Shown one piece after another: positions 24,173 to 37,345 of a stretch of DNA of 64,000 nucleotides (positions are counted from its first letter, which is position 1; the number at the start of each line of letters is the position of its first letter). The notes beneath the pieces were generated by a model, which did not search any database, was not told the origin of the DNA, and saw only the letters and a list, made by a program, of their open reading frames with translations. The stretch is from contig NC_088309.1 in assembly GCF_910592395.1 (NCBI RefSeq), positions 5,086,501 through 5,150,500 of the forward strand. Reading direction: 5' to 3'. The DNA is from Lineus longissimus. Taxonomy: Eukaryota > Nemertea > Pilidiophora > Heteronemertea > Lineidae. Both the position numbers and the translations under genes were made by a program.

Positions 24173-25579
24173 AAATTGATATACCACTGGAATCGGTCTC
24201 GAATCATCATACTTTCATTGTAAATATCATTCACACAAGAAAGTTGTCAACCAAGAACAACTTGTGTTACCAGAGTTTCCCTTGTTTTGCATATACATTA
24301 AAGTGTAATGGAGGATTTCATCAATCCATTTATAGATGCCATATATTCCCCTGTTTGTTTTCCTTAAAGATGGGTACATTACTATCGAGTCTACAGAACA
24401 AAGTAAGACATGTGTTGTGTTTCATAAATGACAATAAAAAACCTTTGAAAAGTGACAGGGATTTGTGTGTCCCAGCCCTGGGACGAAAGGAAGGGTACAC
24501 AGCTTTTGCTTGTGTATTGGGATGCGTCAATCTTTGAACAAGTTTTGAGAATGGTGTCGACTTTTAGTAAATGCTATGCATTTGTTTGTATGATAAAATA
24601 ATTCAAGTCTACTGAAACATGTAGTACTTCTTGCCTGTATTCAGTGTTAGATTGTAAATATTAGATATGATAAATCTTTATTTTAGTAAAATGTTTAGTC
24701 AAAAGTCTGGTCAAATCACAGTTGTGTTGTGTTTTGTCGGATGTTGTTGTGATTATGATGATCATGAAGGTACTGTGTAGATGCAGTTAAGCTGTTGGAG
24801 GGCGCCTGTACAGCAGGCCTATTTTACCTTAAAGAGGTTAGGTGTAAAATGCCTCAACTAGCTTAATCATGCTGACACAGTATTTGATTGATGGGCTGCT
24901 GTTGTGTATTTAATACATTTGGCAGTTTGTATCGTTGAAGTTGGCTTGTTTGTGTTTCTTTGCATGAAATCAAAGTCGGTATGAAATATCTGCTGTAAAT
25001 TATTTGTACTGTACATAGTAATTTGTTACCAAGTATTGTACAACATAGGCAGTTTTAAGAATAGTGGGGGTTTCTTGTGATCAAATGGAGCATTAAAGTT
25101 GGTAAAATTTGCAAACTTCCCTACTATAATGATAGCCACCATTGTTGTTTTGCAAAAATTGGTGGAATTTCACATTTGGGGTTTTAAAATGATTTCAGTG
25201 AATGTGTTTCTTCTTCTGTATGTTCCTTGGTCTGCACTTTTTGTGACTAGTGTACAGGAATAGTCATGAACAAATGAACATGGCAATCTACTACACATGT
25301 ATGGGGTTTCTAATGAATGTGCTGAATGTTTAAATGGTGTATGAAACTTTGCAATAAGATGATGGCTGCTTTCTGGCAGCTTGTTCAGAAAATGATTTCA
25401 GGATTAAAGAAAATGTCTGAAAATATACTGTACTGTTGTTCTTCTTTGCAAACTCTTTAAAATTTACTGTTTTGGTGCTTTGAGTACGATTCATCATCCC
25501 AGGTTACTCTTGACAGTGATGGCTACAACTTTCATTGAAAGGAATACTGTTTTCTGCAGTCCCTAAACACCATGGATTC

Positions 25580-27340
25580 CTGTGGCAAACCTCAGAAAAC
25601 ACTTTCTTCATGACACTCCTCAAGTACTGTTAATAAACCAAAAGGACTCCTGGTATTGTCTTTGTGGGATTGCACCCTATAAACAAGACGTTGGGATGTA
25701 GTCTTAATATGAGAAGACCAGCTGGCACCCAATCCTGCTGTCTCGGGAGGATTATGTGCCGAAACCAACGATTGCTCGTTGTCATGTGGCACAATCATTT
25801 GACACACCTGTCCTCATCGTGTTGCCTATGAATGACAGCAAGTGTGTCTTGTGGCAACTGTCAATAACCGCAGGGACAGCTGTGATATGGATGTCCTTTC
25901 AGTGCCGTCTTTGTAGGAATCATGTACTCAAAGAGTGTTTGGCATGTAGTCTTCTGATACGACCGCCTGGCACAACTCAACTGTCCTCATCCTGCTGTCT
26001 TTGGAGGAATGCCTTACAGAGGGTGACAGGTCCTCTTCTATAATCGGTTGGTCCACCTAGGTGGCTTGTCTTGTGGCTCAATCGGTTAAGACACCTGTCC
26101 TTATTGTGTTGTCTATAGAGGATGACTTGTCCGCTGGAACAATGAGTTGACACACCTATCCTATGGAGGACAACAGACCTGTCCCAATTGTGTTGTCTGT
26201 AACTGGCAATCTTGTCCAGTCCAGACCTGGCAAACCCACATAATTGGACTCCTCAAGCACTGTCATTAGACAAGAGGGACTATATGACATGTATGTCCTC
26301 CGGTGCCATCTTTGTAGATAAGGTATCATGCAGTATTCAGACAATGGTTGTGATGTAGTTTTCTGAGAAGACATGGTGGCACAGCTGCCCAAGTCCTGCT
26401 GATCGACTTTGGAGGAATAATATGCCTAGAGAGAGGGTGACATGTCATGTCCTCTGGCAAAATCGATTGACACATCGAGGTGGCTTGTCTTGTGGCACAA
26501 TCGATTAGCACACCTGTCTTTATTGTGTCATCTGTAGCAGGCAATGTTGTAAGGAAGCTGACAGCAGTTGTTTGACCTGGCAAAAGCACTCCTCGTGTGT
26601 TGTGAATAAATCGAATGGACAATGTTATGCATGTCCTTCCAGTACAGTCTTTGTACGAATCATGTACATCAGACAGTTGTCGTTGGCAGGTAGTCTTCTG
26701 AGAAGACCAACTGGCACAACTGTCAATCCCACTGTCCTTGGGGGAATAATGGGGCTTATCAGAGGATGGCTTGTCTTGTGGCATAACCGACACACCAGGG
26801 TGGCTTGTCTTGTGGCACAATTAGTTGATGCACCTCTCCTTATCATGTTGTCTATGGAAGATGGTTTGTCTTAAGGTTCAATCGGTCATCACACCAGTCC
26901 TTATTGAGTCGTCTGTAGCTGGCAATGTTGTAAGAAGTTAACAGCAGTTGCCAGACCTGGCAAGGGCACTATCCTGCTGAGTCTCCTCAAGTACTGTCAG
27001 CACACCAAAGGGACAATAGCATGCATGTCCTCTGACCGCGTTGTCTTTGTAGGACCATGCACTCAGACAATGGTTGGCAGGCAGTCATCTGAGAAGACCG
27101 ACAGGCACAACTGTCCTAGTCCTGCTGTCTTCGGAGTAATATCATATGACATGTCCTCTGTCTGGCACAGTCCGTTGACATACGATGGCTTGTCTGGAGG
27201 CACAAGCAGTTAATGCACATGTCCTGATCGTGTTGTCTATGGAGGAAGGCTTGTCTTCAACAAGGCCAGTTGGCAATTTCGAGCTTCACTTGCATGGTTC
27301 AAGCTTGGCCACTTGTCCTTAGGGTTAGAGGTTGGGGTGG
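25580..27340. repeat. diverged tandem/interspersed repeat array
   Basis: Blocks recur several times on the plus strand. One is GTAGTCTTCTGAGAAGACC followed by TGGCACAACTG (near 25703, 25949, 26354, 26691 and 27082). Another is CTTGTGGCACAATCGGTT-like sequence followed by CACCTGTCCTTATTGTGTTG (near 26075, 26490, 26810 and later). A third is TCCTCAAGTACTGT (25617, 26249 and 26985). Spacing varies from about 245 to 405 bases, so this is an old, rearranged array. Open frames on both strands within it are repeat products. Confidence 0.65.
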
Positions 27341-27396
27341 ATTCAACACCCAGATTGAACAAAGGTCAACAACACAATTAGTTTCATTTCAATACT

Positions 27397-27402
27397 TTTA
27401 TT
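27397..27402 (-). terminator. candidate poly(A) signal of the KIAA0825 homologue
   Basis: Plus-strand TTTATT reads AATAAA on the minus strand, about 1.07 kb after the stop codon at 28465. A mini-element would lie inside this 3' UTR. Confidence 0.35.
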
Positions 27403-27605
27403 CCATCGGTAAAATATCACAATAGCAGTATTAACTTACTGGATTTGGCACTATGATGAACAGTAACACTTGCCAGACCATGTAAAACATAAACTACAAC
27501 ATTATTTGATATGTCATGACTGCTGATATGATAAAGGCCAGCCCATCCTAATTGGAACAATACACTAAGCTTTGCAATAATGCGCACATGAAGCATTGTC
27601 ATTCT

Positions 27606-27766
27606 TTAAATGGGAACTATAGGCAGGAACTAGGGGTTAAAACAGGTCTTCAGGTGACTAATAGGTGTAGTTAGGACAGGCTTCACTATTCCATGCACAT
27701 GTGGGACACATATTGTCAGCCTTGATAATCTGGCCTCGTGGAGTCCTGCCTATTATCTCCCTTTAA
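27606..27766. mobile_element. TTAA-bounded MITE, second copy of the family
   Basis: The left end TTAAATGGGAACTATAGGCA and the right end (minus-strand reading TTAAAGGGAGATAATAGGCA) form terminal inverted repeats of about 23 bases, each with TTAA. At 161 bases and with no coding capacity, it matches the ends of the element at 23953-24172. Confidence 0.7.
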
Positions 27767-28464
27767 AGGAAAGAAGTGTCTCATTTTTGTCTTTAAATCA
27801 ATACATCGTTACAATACCCAATATGCATATACTTGTAGTACTGTATTCTCCCCTCACAAAACATATTCATGTTAACAACAGCCACAGTTCGATTCTACAT
27901 GTACTTATCATGAATTAGTATCAGTATCTTCACACTGAACTAGAACTCCATGTAAGCTTACAAGAACATGAAGGAAACTACCCAACAAGGCGTGTGTCTG
28001 TTCTGCGTTATTCCCTGTTTCATTTGAAGGCTAAATTAAACAGGAGGCATAAATGAAGATAGAAAACAAGGCGGGTCGCTGATTTTTCAGGTGGGATGGA
28101 TATGTTTTGATAAAGTCTTATTAATCTGTCCTGGCATTATGATTGTGTCTTTGTATGTTTAATATAAGTATTAAACCATGAAAATAAGTAAAGATAAGTA
28201 ATACCTGTAAATTGCACTACGTATGTAAAATAAAAGTTACAAAAATAAATAAATGGACAAATTTACATCACAACATTGGAACTCTGTTTACAGCTGAATA
28301 TCATTGTACAGTACATGTTAATAAAATCTTTGATTTAAAGGGGTCATCTGGACAAGAGATGTTATCATAAGACTGTCACATAAAACTGGTTCTAGCTGGT
28401 CCTTTCAGTGGGTTACATTATGATAAACAAAGCTTCCTTAAACTTTACTTTTACTGTTACAATA

Positions 28465-31400
28465 TTAAGTGATCTCAGCCGATTCCACATCATACCTCAT
28501 CTTGAGCACATGAACAGGTTTCTTCTCAACTTCTTCCAAGTAAGCCCCTTCCTGCATCTCGTGGCGGTTGAAGAGCAGAGTCCTGAATCCTATCTCACTC
28601 AGGCCAAGATCACTCTGCAGCAACGACTGCCAATTGATATTGAAGTTCCCAATAGCCTCCTGAAAAATGCAGACAGGGGACTCAATCAAGAAGTCGTCAC
28701 TACATTGTAAGACTTGACAATAGAAGCACTAAGGTAAGCGGCCTCACTATCCTGAATGGCCTTTTCAATTACTTACATGATTGAATGGTTCGTTTCCTAT
28801 TTTGGAAGCTTGCTTGATTGGATTGAATCCACAGATTGGAGGCTGTTCCATGTTTACATGGAATTCCCCCACTTCTGTGGTCTCACCCCTGCTTCCCAGG
28901 AGTGGGGGCACATCCAGCTGACCCAATAACCATGTCATGTTGTTCTGGAGCAAGTTGTAGATCTGGATCAATGAACGATGACCTGGAAATGACATGAAAC
29001 ATTGGTTTAAAGGCAGCATCTTGAGAATATCCAGGGAATCAAGGAAATATGCAGATGTTTGGTGAAAAGCATACTCTCCTGAAATTGACCCAAAGCCGCG
29101 CCAGTTGTTATTTGGTTAGGCATGTATAGTATTTCTCACCTTCGGAAGTCTCCAGGATACTACTTGCAACAGGAATGAGGTACTGCTCTCTGAAGTCTGC
29201 AGTGGCACCATCCAGGATTTTAGTTTCAGGAACAGCAAATTGTCTGGAAAGTAATTGAACAAAACTGTTCAGAGTTCCTCTATTTGTCCTGAAGATGTTT
29301 TCTTGGCATATCGATGGACGAGAATTGGAGCATTTTGCCATTTACAAGTTTCACTAAAAGTGACCAAATCAGATAGGAAAGCTGACCATTGTTACATGTT
29401 AACACATGTCAACTTCTGAAATCTGCACCAAATGATCACCTCATAAAAACAGATAAAGAAGTTTAAAAAAAGATATTTGAGTTCAGAAAAACATGAACTC
29501 ACGGTCTCCAGAAATAATCCAATAGTATATCCATCTTCTCTTGTAGCCACTGGCGATGATATCTCACAAAGGAGTTAGCCAACCTTGGGGTACCAGTACC
29601 CTTACACTCTGAATTAAGATAAAGTAGATTTTTTGAGGGCAAGCGACATACATTGTAGAGGTGTCCCAATTGTAGAGAAACTAAGTAAATGTTAGTAAAA
29701 ACATTCCAGTAGGAAGGAGCTATGCCAAGTCATCTGCTCCACATATTTTCCATTCTTAACTGAATACAAAATCTGAACATTCTGTGCTAACTTCTGGCGC
29801 TCACTAAGCTGAGTCCTCAAAGGAGTGTTTGTCTGTTCCCTAGCAACCCATGAACTTACTTGTAAATTGAGCAAGAACAGTATAAGCACAATCAGCCAGC
29901 ATCAACAGGTTGTCCTTGGATGCAGGGCGCACTGGCTGTCCAGTCACGGCCTCAACATAAGTATAATCACTGAGTTTCATGCGAAGGAGGTTCCCTATTA
30001 CCTGAGGAAGTAGTAAAGAAAACAGGGGAAGTTTATCATAAATTTCAAAATCTAACTCGCCACCTAAGGCCAAGAGTATGGAAGAGAAATTTGGGAGAAT
30101 GGAGCACAGCCAGAAAGGACAGATGCCAACCATGAAAATGTGTATGTAGTTGTGAATGACCGTGGTGGAATCTCCCTGTGAAACCAGAAATGATATATCA
30201 AGGGCCTTAATAACCTAGACAGAAGCACTCCAGGTTTAATATTCTCAGAAGAAGTACTTACAAGTAACCCTACAGAATGATGAGCATTGGGCAATTCTAA
30301 TTCTCGCAACTTGTCCTGAACCAGTTGGAAGAATGTACACAGAGCTGTTGGAATGCAGTAGACTTCTTCAAAGATCTGTGTCAATAGAGCTTTAAGGGCA
30401 TTGTCCACCATTTCTCTTGAAGCTGGAACAAAAATATCAAACATGGAAGTCTGTGATGCAGAAATATATCAATATTCTGATCGGTTCCATGTCATCAATA
30501 TTGTACTTAGGTACAGTATTATGGCACAGTGAATTCCAGCATTCATCCCATGAGTGCAGATACATGTTCTGCTTGAATATATCTGGACAAAGATTCAAAT
30601 AGGACAAAGGCTAAGTTGATGACTGACAATGATAATAAAGGTGGCGACTCTCAAAGAAGAAAACATTTGGAGAAGTTGAGTTGTTATGCACGCTGAGCTG
30701 GTCAAAACAATTACACGTACATGCAATACACACAGGTAATTGTACATGCAGAAATATCATTAACACACATCACTTGTCAATTACAACAATGAGAATGTAT
30801 AACATACAGGTCCCAATTGCACAAAAACGCTACTTTATTTAAGAAGGTTTCTTTTGCAACAGGGCCCATGTTTACACAGGGATTTGTAGAAAACATTGGG
30901 AATGTCAGGTCACAGACTTTTCAATAAACATGTCATCTAACATCAATCAAACAAATTACATAGGTTGACTTTAATAGTGGGCTGTGATCACATCGAGTGT
31001 TACACTGACATTTATACTGTACTTACTCTCAGCCTCAGGAGTAGGAGTTTGTGTTCCTTCTCCTGTGCTATCAGTTTTATCAGTTTTATCACGATCCCCT
31101 GCAAGAATGTATTGATTGGGACATGACATGACCCTTCAGTTTCAAGATGTATACTCAAAAGTATTATGCATTACCAGCGAAAGTGTGCAAACCTACTGCA
31201 TAAGGTACTCAACAAGCTAAGTTTCATGCAAACTTGTTTCCAAGCTTAGTGCAATGCATAACATTGGAAGTAAATTTGTGCTATCAAGCAATTTGAAAAA
31301 GAGTTAAACTAGCGGATGTGACTGACCACAACATGAGATTTGTTAAAAAGTTTTGAAATTTGAAAAAAGACTGTAAAATGTTCGGGATCAAAGTTCACTT

Positions 31401-34400
31401 TTTTGAAAAGCATGCTGAGTAAGCAATAAAATGTGCATCGGTATCATGTTTCTACATTACAGCATGTAATGTGTATTGATAGTAATAATTCATGAGAACT
31501 TTGACCCCTTGTACACCTCATAACATACCTTGTTCAGCATGCTGAGGTGGAGTGGCATATTTAGATTTACTCCAGTCACCGATGTTGAGAGGTTTACATC
31601 CACAGGGAAGCTCATGGAGGTAGTTCCATAACGGGTCCATCTTCGGTGCAGGCTGCTTTAGAATTATCTGCAAAGCTGGCGTCATAACACGGTTGATGAA
31701 TGGAACCAGCGCTTCATGGATTGCATCTAACCACAACGGGATCTGAAATCATCAATATCAATGACCTCATCCTTTTAGTGAAACAAGGCATCATCATTGA
31801 GAAAAACTCACAAGTTCTGCTATTTCTGTCTCAGTGCAAAAAGGCCCTCCGGTAAGCAGGTGGTTAACACTTTTATGTTACATTTTCATGAATCATATTT
31901 TATTTGTTCCAAATGAAGGTTCTCATCATCAGGTCTACATAGAAGAATTCAACTCACATCAGAATTTTTTCCTGGCATTGAGTTAGCTTCAAACAGGCCC
32001 CAGTCTCCAGATCTGAAATCAAAGAGGTGAGTTTAATTTGTAAATAAATTCAATGTTTATTACACTAAGAGCTACATGTACCAGGGTTCTACATGTATAT
32101 TGGATTGTAAAATTTATCGCAAGGGCAGAGCCCTTAAACCACTTCATACAGGTTGATTGCTTCTTTCGGTTGTACCAGTTTGTCCCCCAAATCGCGAAAA
32201 TAAAGAGGCTTGAACATTTGAGGTTTGATAGTACTTACCTTCCAATGACTGAGAGCAGTACCTTGCCCAGAGCATCAGGGCTACAAGAACACTTAATCAA
32301 GATGGTCACAAATGGTACGAAAAGATTCTCCGCTTGGCGTTTTGTGATTGAGTGACACTGTTCACCAAGGCAGCAGGCCATGCCGCAACTTTTACTCGGG
32401 GATGATGCCTGCGATCGAACACGTTTAAGTTTTCCCATTGGTTGTGTTAGAATCATTATCGGCAGTGTGAAGTCTTTCATCAGTAGGGCCTGAAGCATCA
32501 TGGGGAAGTTCGGTTCTGGTTGAACACTGAACAACTTGAGTTGAAGGTACAAGGCTGATGTCGTTTGCATGTCATCAAGGCTGTTAAAGAAAGAGAACAA
32601 CTGTATTTCTGGTCGAAGGAGTGGTCTACATATAATACCAAAAAGATATTCTAGTCCTGCAGATTTAAGTCAGCATGAACTGTAAAACTTTTGTTTCAAT
32701 CGAAACAGTAACACTTTATTTTGAGTTAAAATCCATGTAGTCCACTTACTCTGAGAATCCTGCCTGGAACAGATGTGGCCAGATTAGCGCGAGCCAATCA
32801 GTTGGTTTTCCATGGACACCTTCTCTTTCTTCATTGCCGATTCGCTTCTTGCTGAAGCCTTTCTTGAAAGTCTTGTAGAGAAACTCAAGTGGTGATACTA
32901 CAATAGCCATGGCGGCCACCAGCGATGTACAGGAGTTATGGATTGAGAAGTGTGTCGTCTGTTCTGAGCTAGCATCCATCATCCGACTGGATGTGTTACT
33001 TCCAGGCAGCAAAAGTTGACTAGCACACAGAAGGATTGATAGGATATCGCATCTGAAAGTAGAAAGTTCATCGCTCAATGAATCCCCCAGGTCAAACTTT
33101 GTCTTCCAGATCATTGAAGTTGTTCTGCCTCTTCAGAAGTGGGAACTCAAAACTACTAACCAGAGTATGAAATGGCAACTTAAAATCATACTAGGGATTA
33201 CCACAACCAATAAATTATCAATAGATCGCAGAAAATATACCAAAACTGTGTCTGACTGGATTTCTCTGAGCTGCACCCCTACACACCTGAACTGTCTTGT
33301 TCTTCTATAGGCTGGTTTGACCCGACAATATCTCTGAGCCATCACCAGTAGCGACTCCTGGATGATCGCAGCAAACATACTCTGCGCTAATCTCGGCGGG
33401 CCAAACTGCCACAGGTCATGCTGGGTGGCCTTCATATGGAGGTTCCACATCAGAATAGACAAGGAGCACGACTGGTCCTGAAACATGGAGGATTAAGTGT
33501 ACATGTAAGTGCAGAAGAACCTTTCTGTTTATATGGACACCAGGCAACCGGCCTGAACTGAGGTGGCCTGGTCTGAAAATATTTTACCAATTTGAGTATG
33601 TCCCTTGATGACTTGTTGTCAGTTCAGTTTACTTTGAAAATTGAATGACCATCTGAAGAAGAGACCAGCGGTATTTCTTATTTCAATTTGATTCCTAACA
33701 GATCGAGTGACTCTCCCTGCATAGGTTTCCTCATACATCTTTTTATAAACGGCCAATATCAATATCTGTCAGATCTCCCAGTTGAGGATCAGCATCCCAC
33801 AAAATACTTTTGATTTTACCTACATCATAGAACTCTTTTGAGTCTTCCCAGTGGTGACTGTCAGCATCCTGTAGGAACGAGTTTGCTAGAAGACCATTGT
33901 GATACTCAACAATCTGACGTGATATGGTATCAACCAGGTCACAGAACTGTCGATACAGTGTAAGGAACAGCTTCTTGCTGTAAAGGAAATTTCAAGAATT
34001 AGAAAAAAGAATGGACTTCTGATTCATGGGGCGATATTCACAACACCAACAACCCTGATTTCTCTTGTTGAATGAATTCCATAAGGATTGCTGTCCTTAG
34101 GCTTACCTTCCTTCTTCCACAGTGAGCACAGTATCAAAGTGCAGGAGATGATTCCTGATGAAAGCGGCACTGGCCAGGGCAATGTAAAAACCATTCATGG
34201 GCAACTTCTGAGGAACTTGATCACATATCTGAAAATAGAAATCATTTCTACACTTTTACACTTTTGTGAAGCTAAAGGTCCCTTTAGATGAAAAATGTTG
34301 ATAATGTAACTCTCTGTTATCAAGAGCATGTTTTCATGTAGTAAAAAAAACGCTTACCTTATTCAGCCTGGCATAGAAGTTCTTCATTTGCTGTGTGGTA

Positions 34401-37345
34401 CATTCTACAAATGTTGTTCTGAGTAAGTGAAAGCATGTTTCACTACCTATTGCAGCCAGGGGTACCAACTCATCTATCTCCTGAAATGTCCTTGCAATAC
34501 TCTGTTGAGAAAAGAACAGCAAGCATTTAAATAAGCTAAACCTACTCTGTTAAGGGAAACACCATTAGTAACAGAATCACAGCAATGGACATACATGTAC
34601 ATCAAATTAAACACTGAATCCTTGGTTAGGATTCTTAGAATCAAGAAGAAGATACTAATCAGATTAGAAAATGATATAAATCGCACATTACCTTGAGTAT
34701 CACCCTGGGGTAATCAAGCTTGCCTCCCATCATGATCTCACACAGCTCCTCCGTCTTCAACTCATGATTATTCAAGATCTCCTGCCATTCATCTTCCAGT
34801 GCTGCACTTGACGTCTCACGGATAATCTTCTCCATTGCTCGTGCTATGTCAGGCACTAACTTTACAAACAGCTCCTTCCACTGCCAAGGTGGCTTGTCTT
34901 CATGGAATGCTTTCTCAATTACTGAAACAAATCAATTGATAGTAGATAGAGTATGTTAAACTTTTTGTCTCTATTCTGACTGACTGTCATTCATAATTCT
35001 TAGTGCTGTAACCCAGATTTGCAACTCCGTCTGAAAATCTCTTCATTAGAGACACTTCGGGAGACTGGGTTAAAAATCAACAGCTGCTGCTGTGCTGCTG
35101 GGGGAACACATCTCTAGCTTACCTCGGAGGTTTGATGAACCACCTTCGGCCATCATCGCCAAGGTAGCACCAAATGGTGGTGGGATAGCATCAGGCAGCA
35201 AAGCGGTTGTCTCACTGCTCCGGAGGCTGGGCCTACGACGGGAGAGGTCAGGTGGTGTAGGAGTCTGCCCTGTAGCTGGAAGGGAGATGTGAGGAGTGTG
35301 ATGGGAGTTGGAACATAGCTTTTGATTGAACAGGAACTATATAATGATAAAACAAGCATCTGAGGAAAAAGGGAAGACATAGTTTCTGAAGTATGTAGGT
35401 ATGATAAAACAGGGTATTTGGAGAAAGCTAAGTTTAAACTTGAAAGAGGAGCATGTTTTTTGAAAGAAGTGATGAGGTAGGTCAAGTGTTTTTGCACAGA
35501 ATAAGCTAGGAATAAGGTATGACTGTAAATAGTAGGTACTGATATTACGCGATACAGGTCTCTGCTGCTGATACAAACTTCTACCAAGACCACAAATAAC
35601 CAACACCAGTGTACAGCACAGCACAGGACACTGCAGGTGACTCAAAAACTAGTAATGCTTTTATTATCGGCAATTCGACCGTTCGTGTCAAACTATGACA
35701 TTTACCTTTCAGGCTTGACTTGAGGTTTTTCTTCTTCTGATTCCCAAACACCTCCCAAGTCATCCTCTGATACAGCGTCTCAACATGACAGTCCACGGCA
35801 TAAGTGGCCGAGATGATAGTCGTAAGGGCATGCACATGACTTGCGGGCAGAATCAATTCTGTCCCCATGTCCTCTGACTTTATCAATAAACTGTCTAAAC
35901 TTTTTGATGCACCCTTACGGCTGACATGACTTATCCCGGATTTCAAGTTGCTCATAAGTCCTGAGGAATGAGCATGGTAGGACTGTCGGCTTCCATTTTG
36001 CGTGATGATTAATTCATCAATGATATTATCCATGACTGCAGAGATCTCGTCTGAAAGTTTATCCTGGAATATCTCATGAAGGGCTTGGAATGGCTTTACG
36101 TTTCGCTTGAATATCCCCGAGTTCAGGATGATGAAGTCCTCATCAATCATGACAATGATGACATTCGCCAGCTCTTCGAAGTTGTCAGCAAATGTTGGGA
36201 GATCAAGACTTCGTCCGTGAGGCATGAGGAGATTACCAATACAGCGATCAACCTGTTGACATCGAAGACCTTTGTAACGTGCCCAGATATCATCCGAGGG
36301 GTACAGGGAGCACAAACTCTGGAGGTAATCTAACCGCCTGTCTTTATCCAAGTTGATTGCAGTCTGTTGGATGTTGATTGGAAGTTTATTCAAACCATCA
36401 ATAAATGATCGCCGTAACCTCATACAGATCTCACCCCAGAGCGACTCATTCAACTGCTCACTAGAATCTGTTACCGTGTTGATTGACATCATTGATTCGG
36501 TCACCTGATCTGCTGTCGATGACCTGATTGGTAGAATTATTCCTTCCTCTGATGACAATTGCAGCAGGCTTTGCAGTGTGGTTTCTTCACTTCCTGGACA
36601 CTTCTCCAAGACTGACAGCTGGAAAATTTCAAAAGACAAATACTTTATATAATGAAATTGGGTGAACACTCAGATCAAGTCTCATGGCAGCCAAGTTCTT
36701 TAATAATGGTGTTTTCATTTCCTAGCTTGTTCATAGCGTGTATGTTTTAAGGCCATAAGCTTACCACATGTTTTAGAAGACGGGTCACATCCTCTGGATC
36801 AGGGTCAAAACAAGACGTCTTTTCCAGTATATGATGTTCTGACATGTGCTCTATTGCATCTGTTGCAGTCGTGAAAACTCGGTTCCCTGGCAAGTTGTTC
36901 ACATCATTTACAATGTCATTCACAACCCTCTCAAGTCTGAAGTAGAAAACAGACAACAATAGTTGCCTTAAACATGTTCATGGTGGACAACTTTACTTTG
37001 AATTAACAGGGAAAACACTCACAATAACCTGTGGACTAAACAACACAACAGACTTACAATGCATCTCATGCAGTCTGGACACTCAAAATTTAGAATATGT
37101 TGACCAATTCATATCCCCCTCTGGGCCAGCATGCATGAAAACGATATCATTTCTTTTGGCCCAACAAATGCTGCACTCTAGTGGAGGAATACAGTCAATT
37201 GATTGAATACATACTGTCGTCTATTGAAGCCAAGCTGAACATCTAACTTGCGCATCAGTTCTTCCAAGGATTGAGGACTTGGGACACCATCTTCAAGAAT
37301 GGTCCTCAGACACAGGTCCGATACCATTTCACCCTGGTAAGCCAT
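28465..37345 (-). CDS. KIAA0825: KIAA0825 homologue (large conserved protein of unknown function)
   Basis: Twenty coding exons 5'-3': 37345-37215, 36936-36765, 36618-35706, 35275-35123, 34921-34692, 34501-34358, 34228-34107, 33977-33824, 33477-33287, 33052-32750, 32580-32239, 32012-31958, 31742-31529, 31098-31027, 30422-30262, 30175-29860, 29608-29503, 29243-29140, 28982-28777 and 28659-28465. The sum is 4284 nt, 1427 residues, in phase throughout. I recognise it from LWGEICMRLRRSFIDGLNKL, HDLWQFGPPRLAQSM with RRTRQFRCDILSILLC, and SPLEFLYKTFKKGF, which fit vertebrate KIAA0825 (about 1275 residues). The protein is mostly helical, with no membrane segment, signal peptide or known catalytic motif. 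Human KIAA0825 variants cause postaxial polydactyly; the molecular role is unknown. The first ATG directly follows an acceptor (TTTTTTTTAG), so a non-coding 5' exon probably lies upstream of 37345. Exon 8 could also read through its GTAGGT donor for 25 codons to a stop. Confidence 0.85.

Larger units (their letters stand above)
23533..25560 (+). other. MNT 3' UTR / downstream region
   Basis: AT-rich non-coding sequence with AATAAA at 24433-24438 and an ATTAAA near 25404. Alternative polyadenylation is possible. A TTAA-bounded mini-element sits at 23953-24172. I see no coding exon. Confidence 0.45.

Noticed and set aside
26326-26874. Open frames of 100-164 codons on both strands
   Set aside because: They overlap the diverged repeat array, and their internal similarity reflects the DNA repeat rather than a protein.
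35153-35645. Minus-strand open frames of 102-146 codons beside KIAA0825 exon 4
   Set aside because: They read the exon in the wrong frame or run into intron sequence. The frame joining exons 3, 4 and 5 is different.
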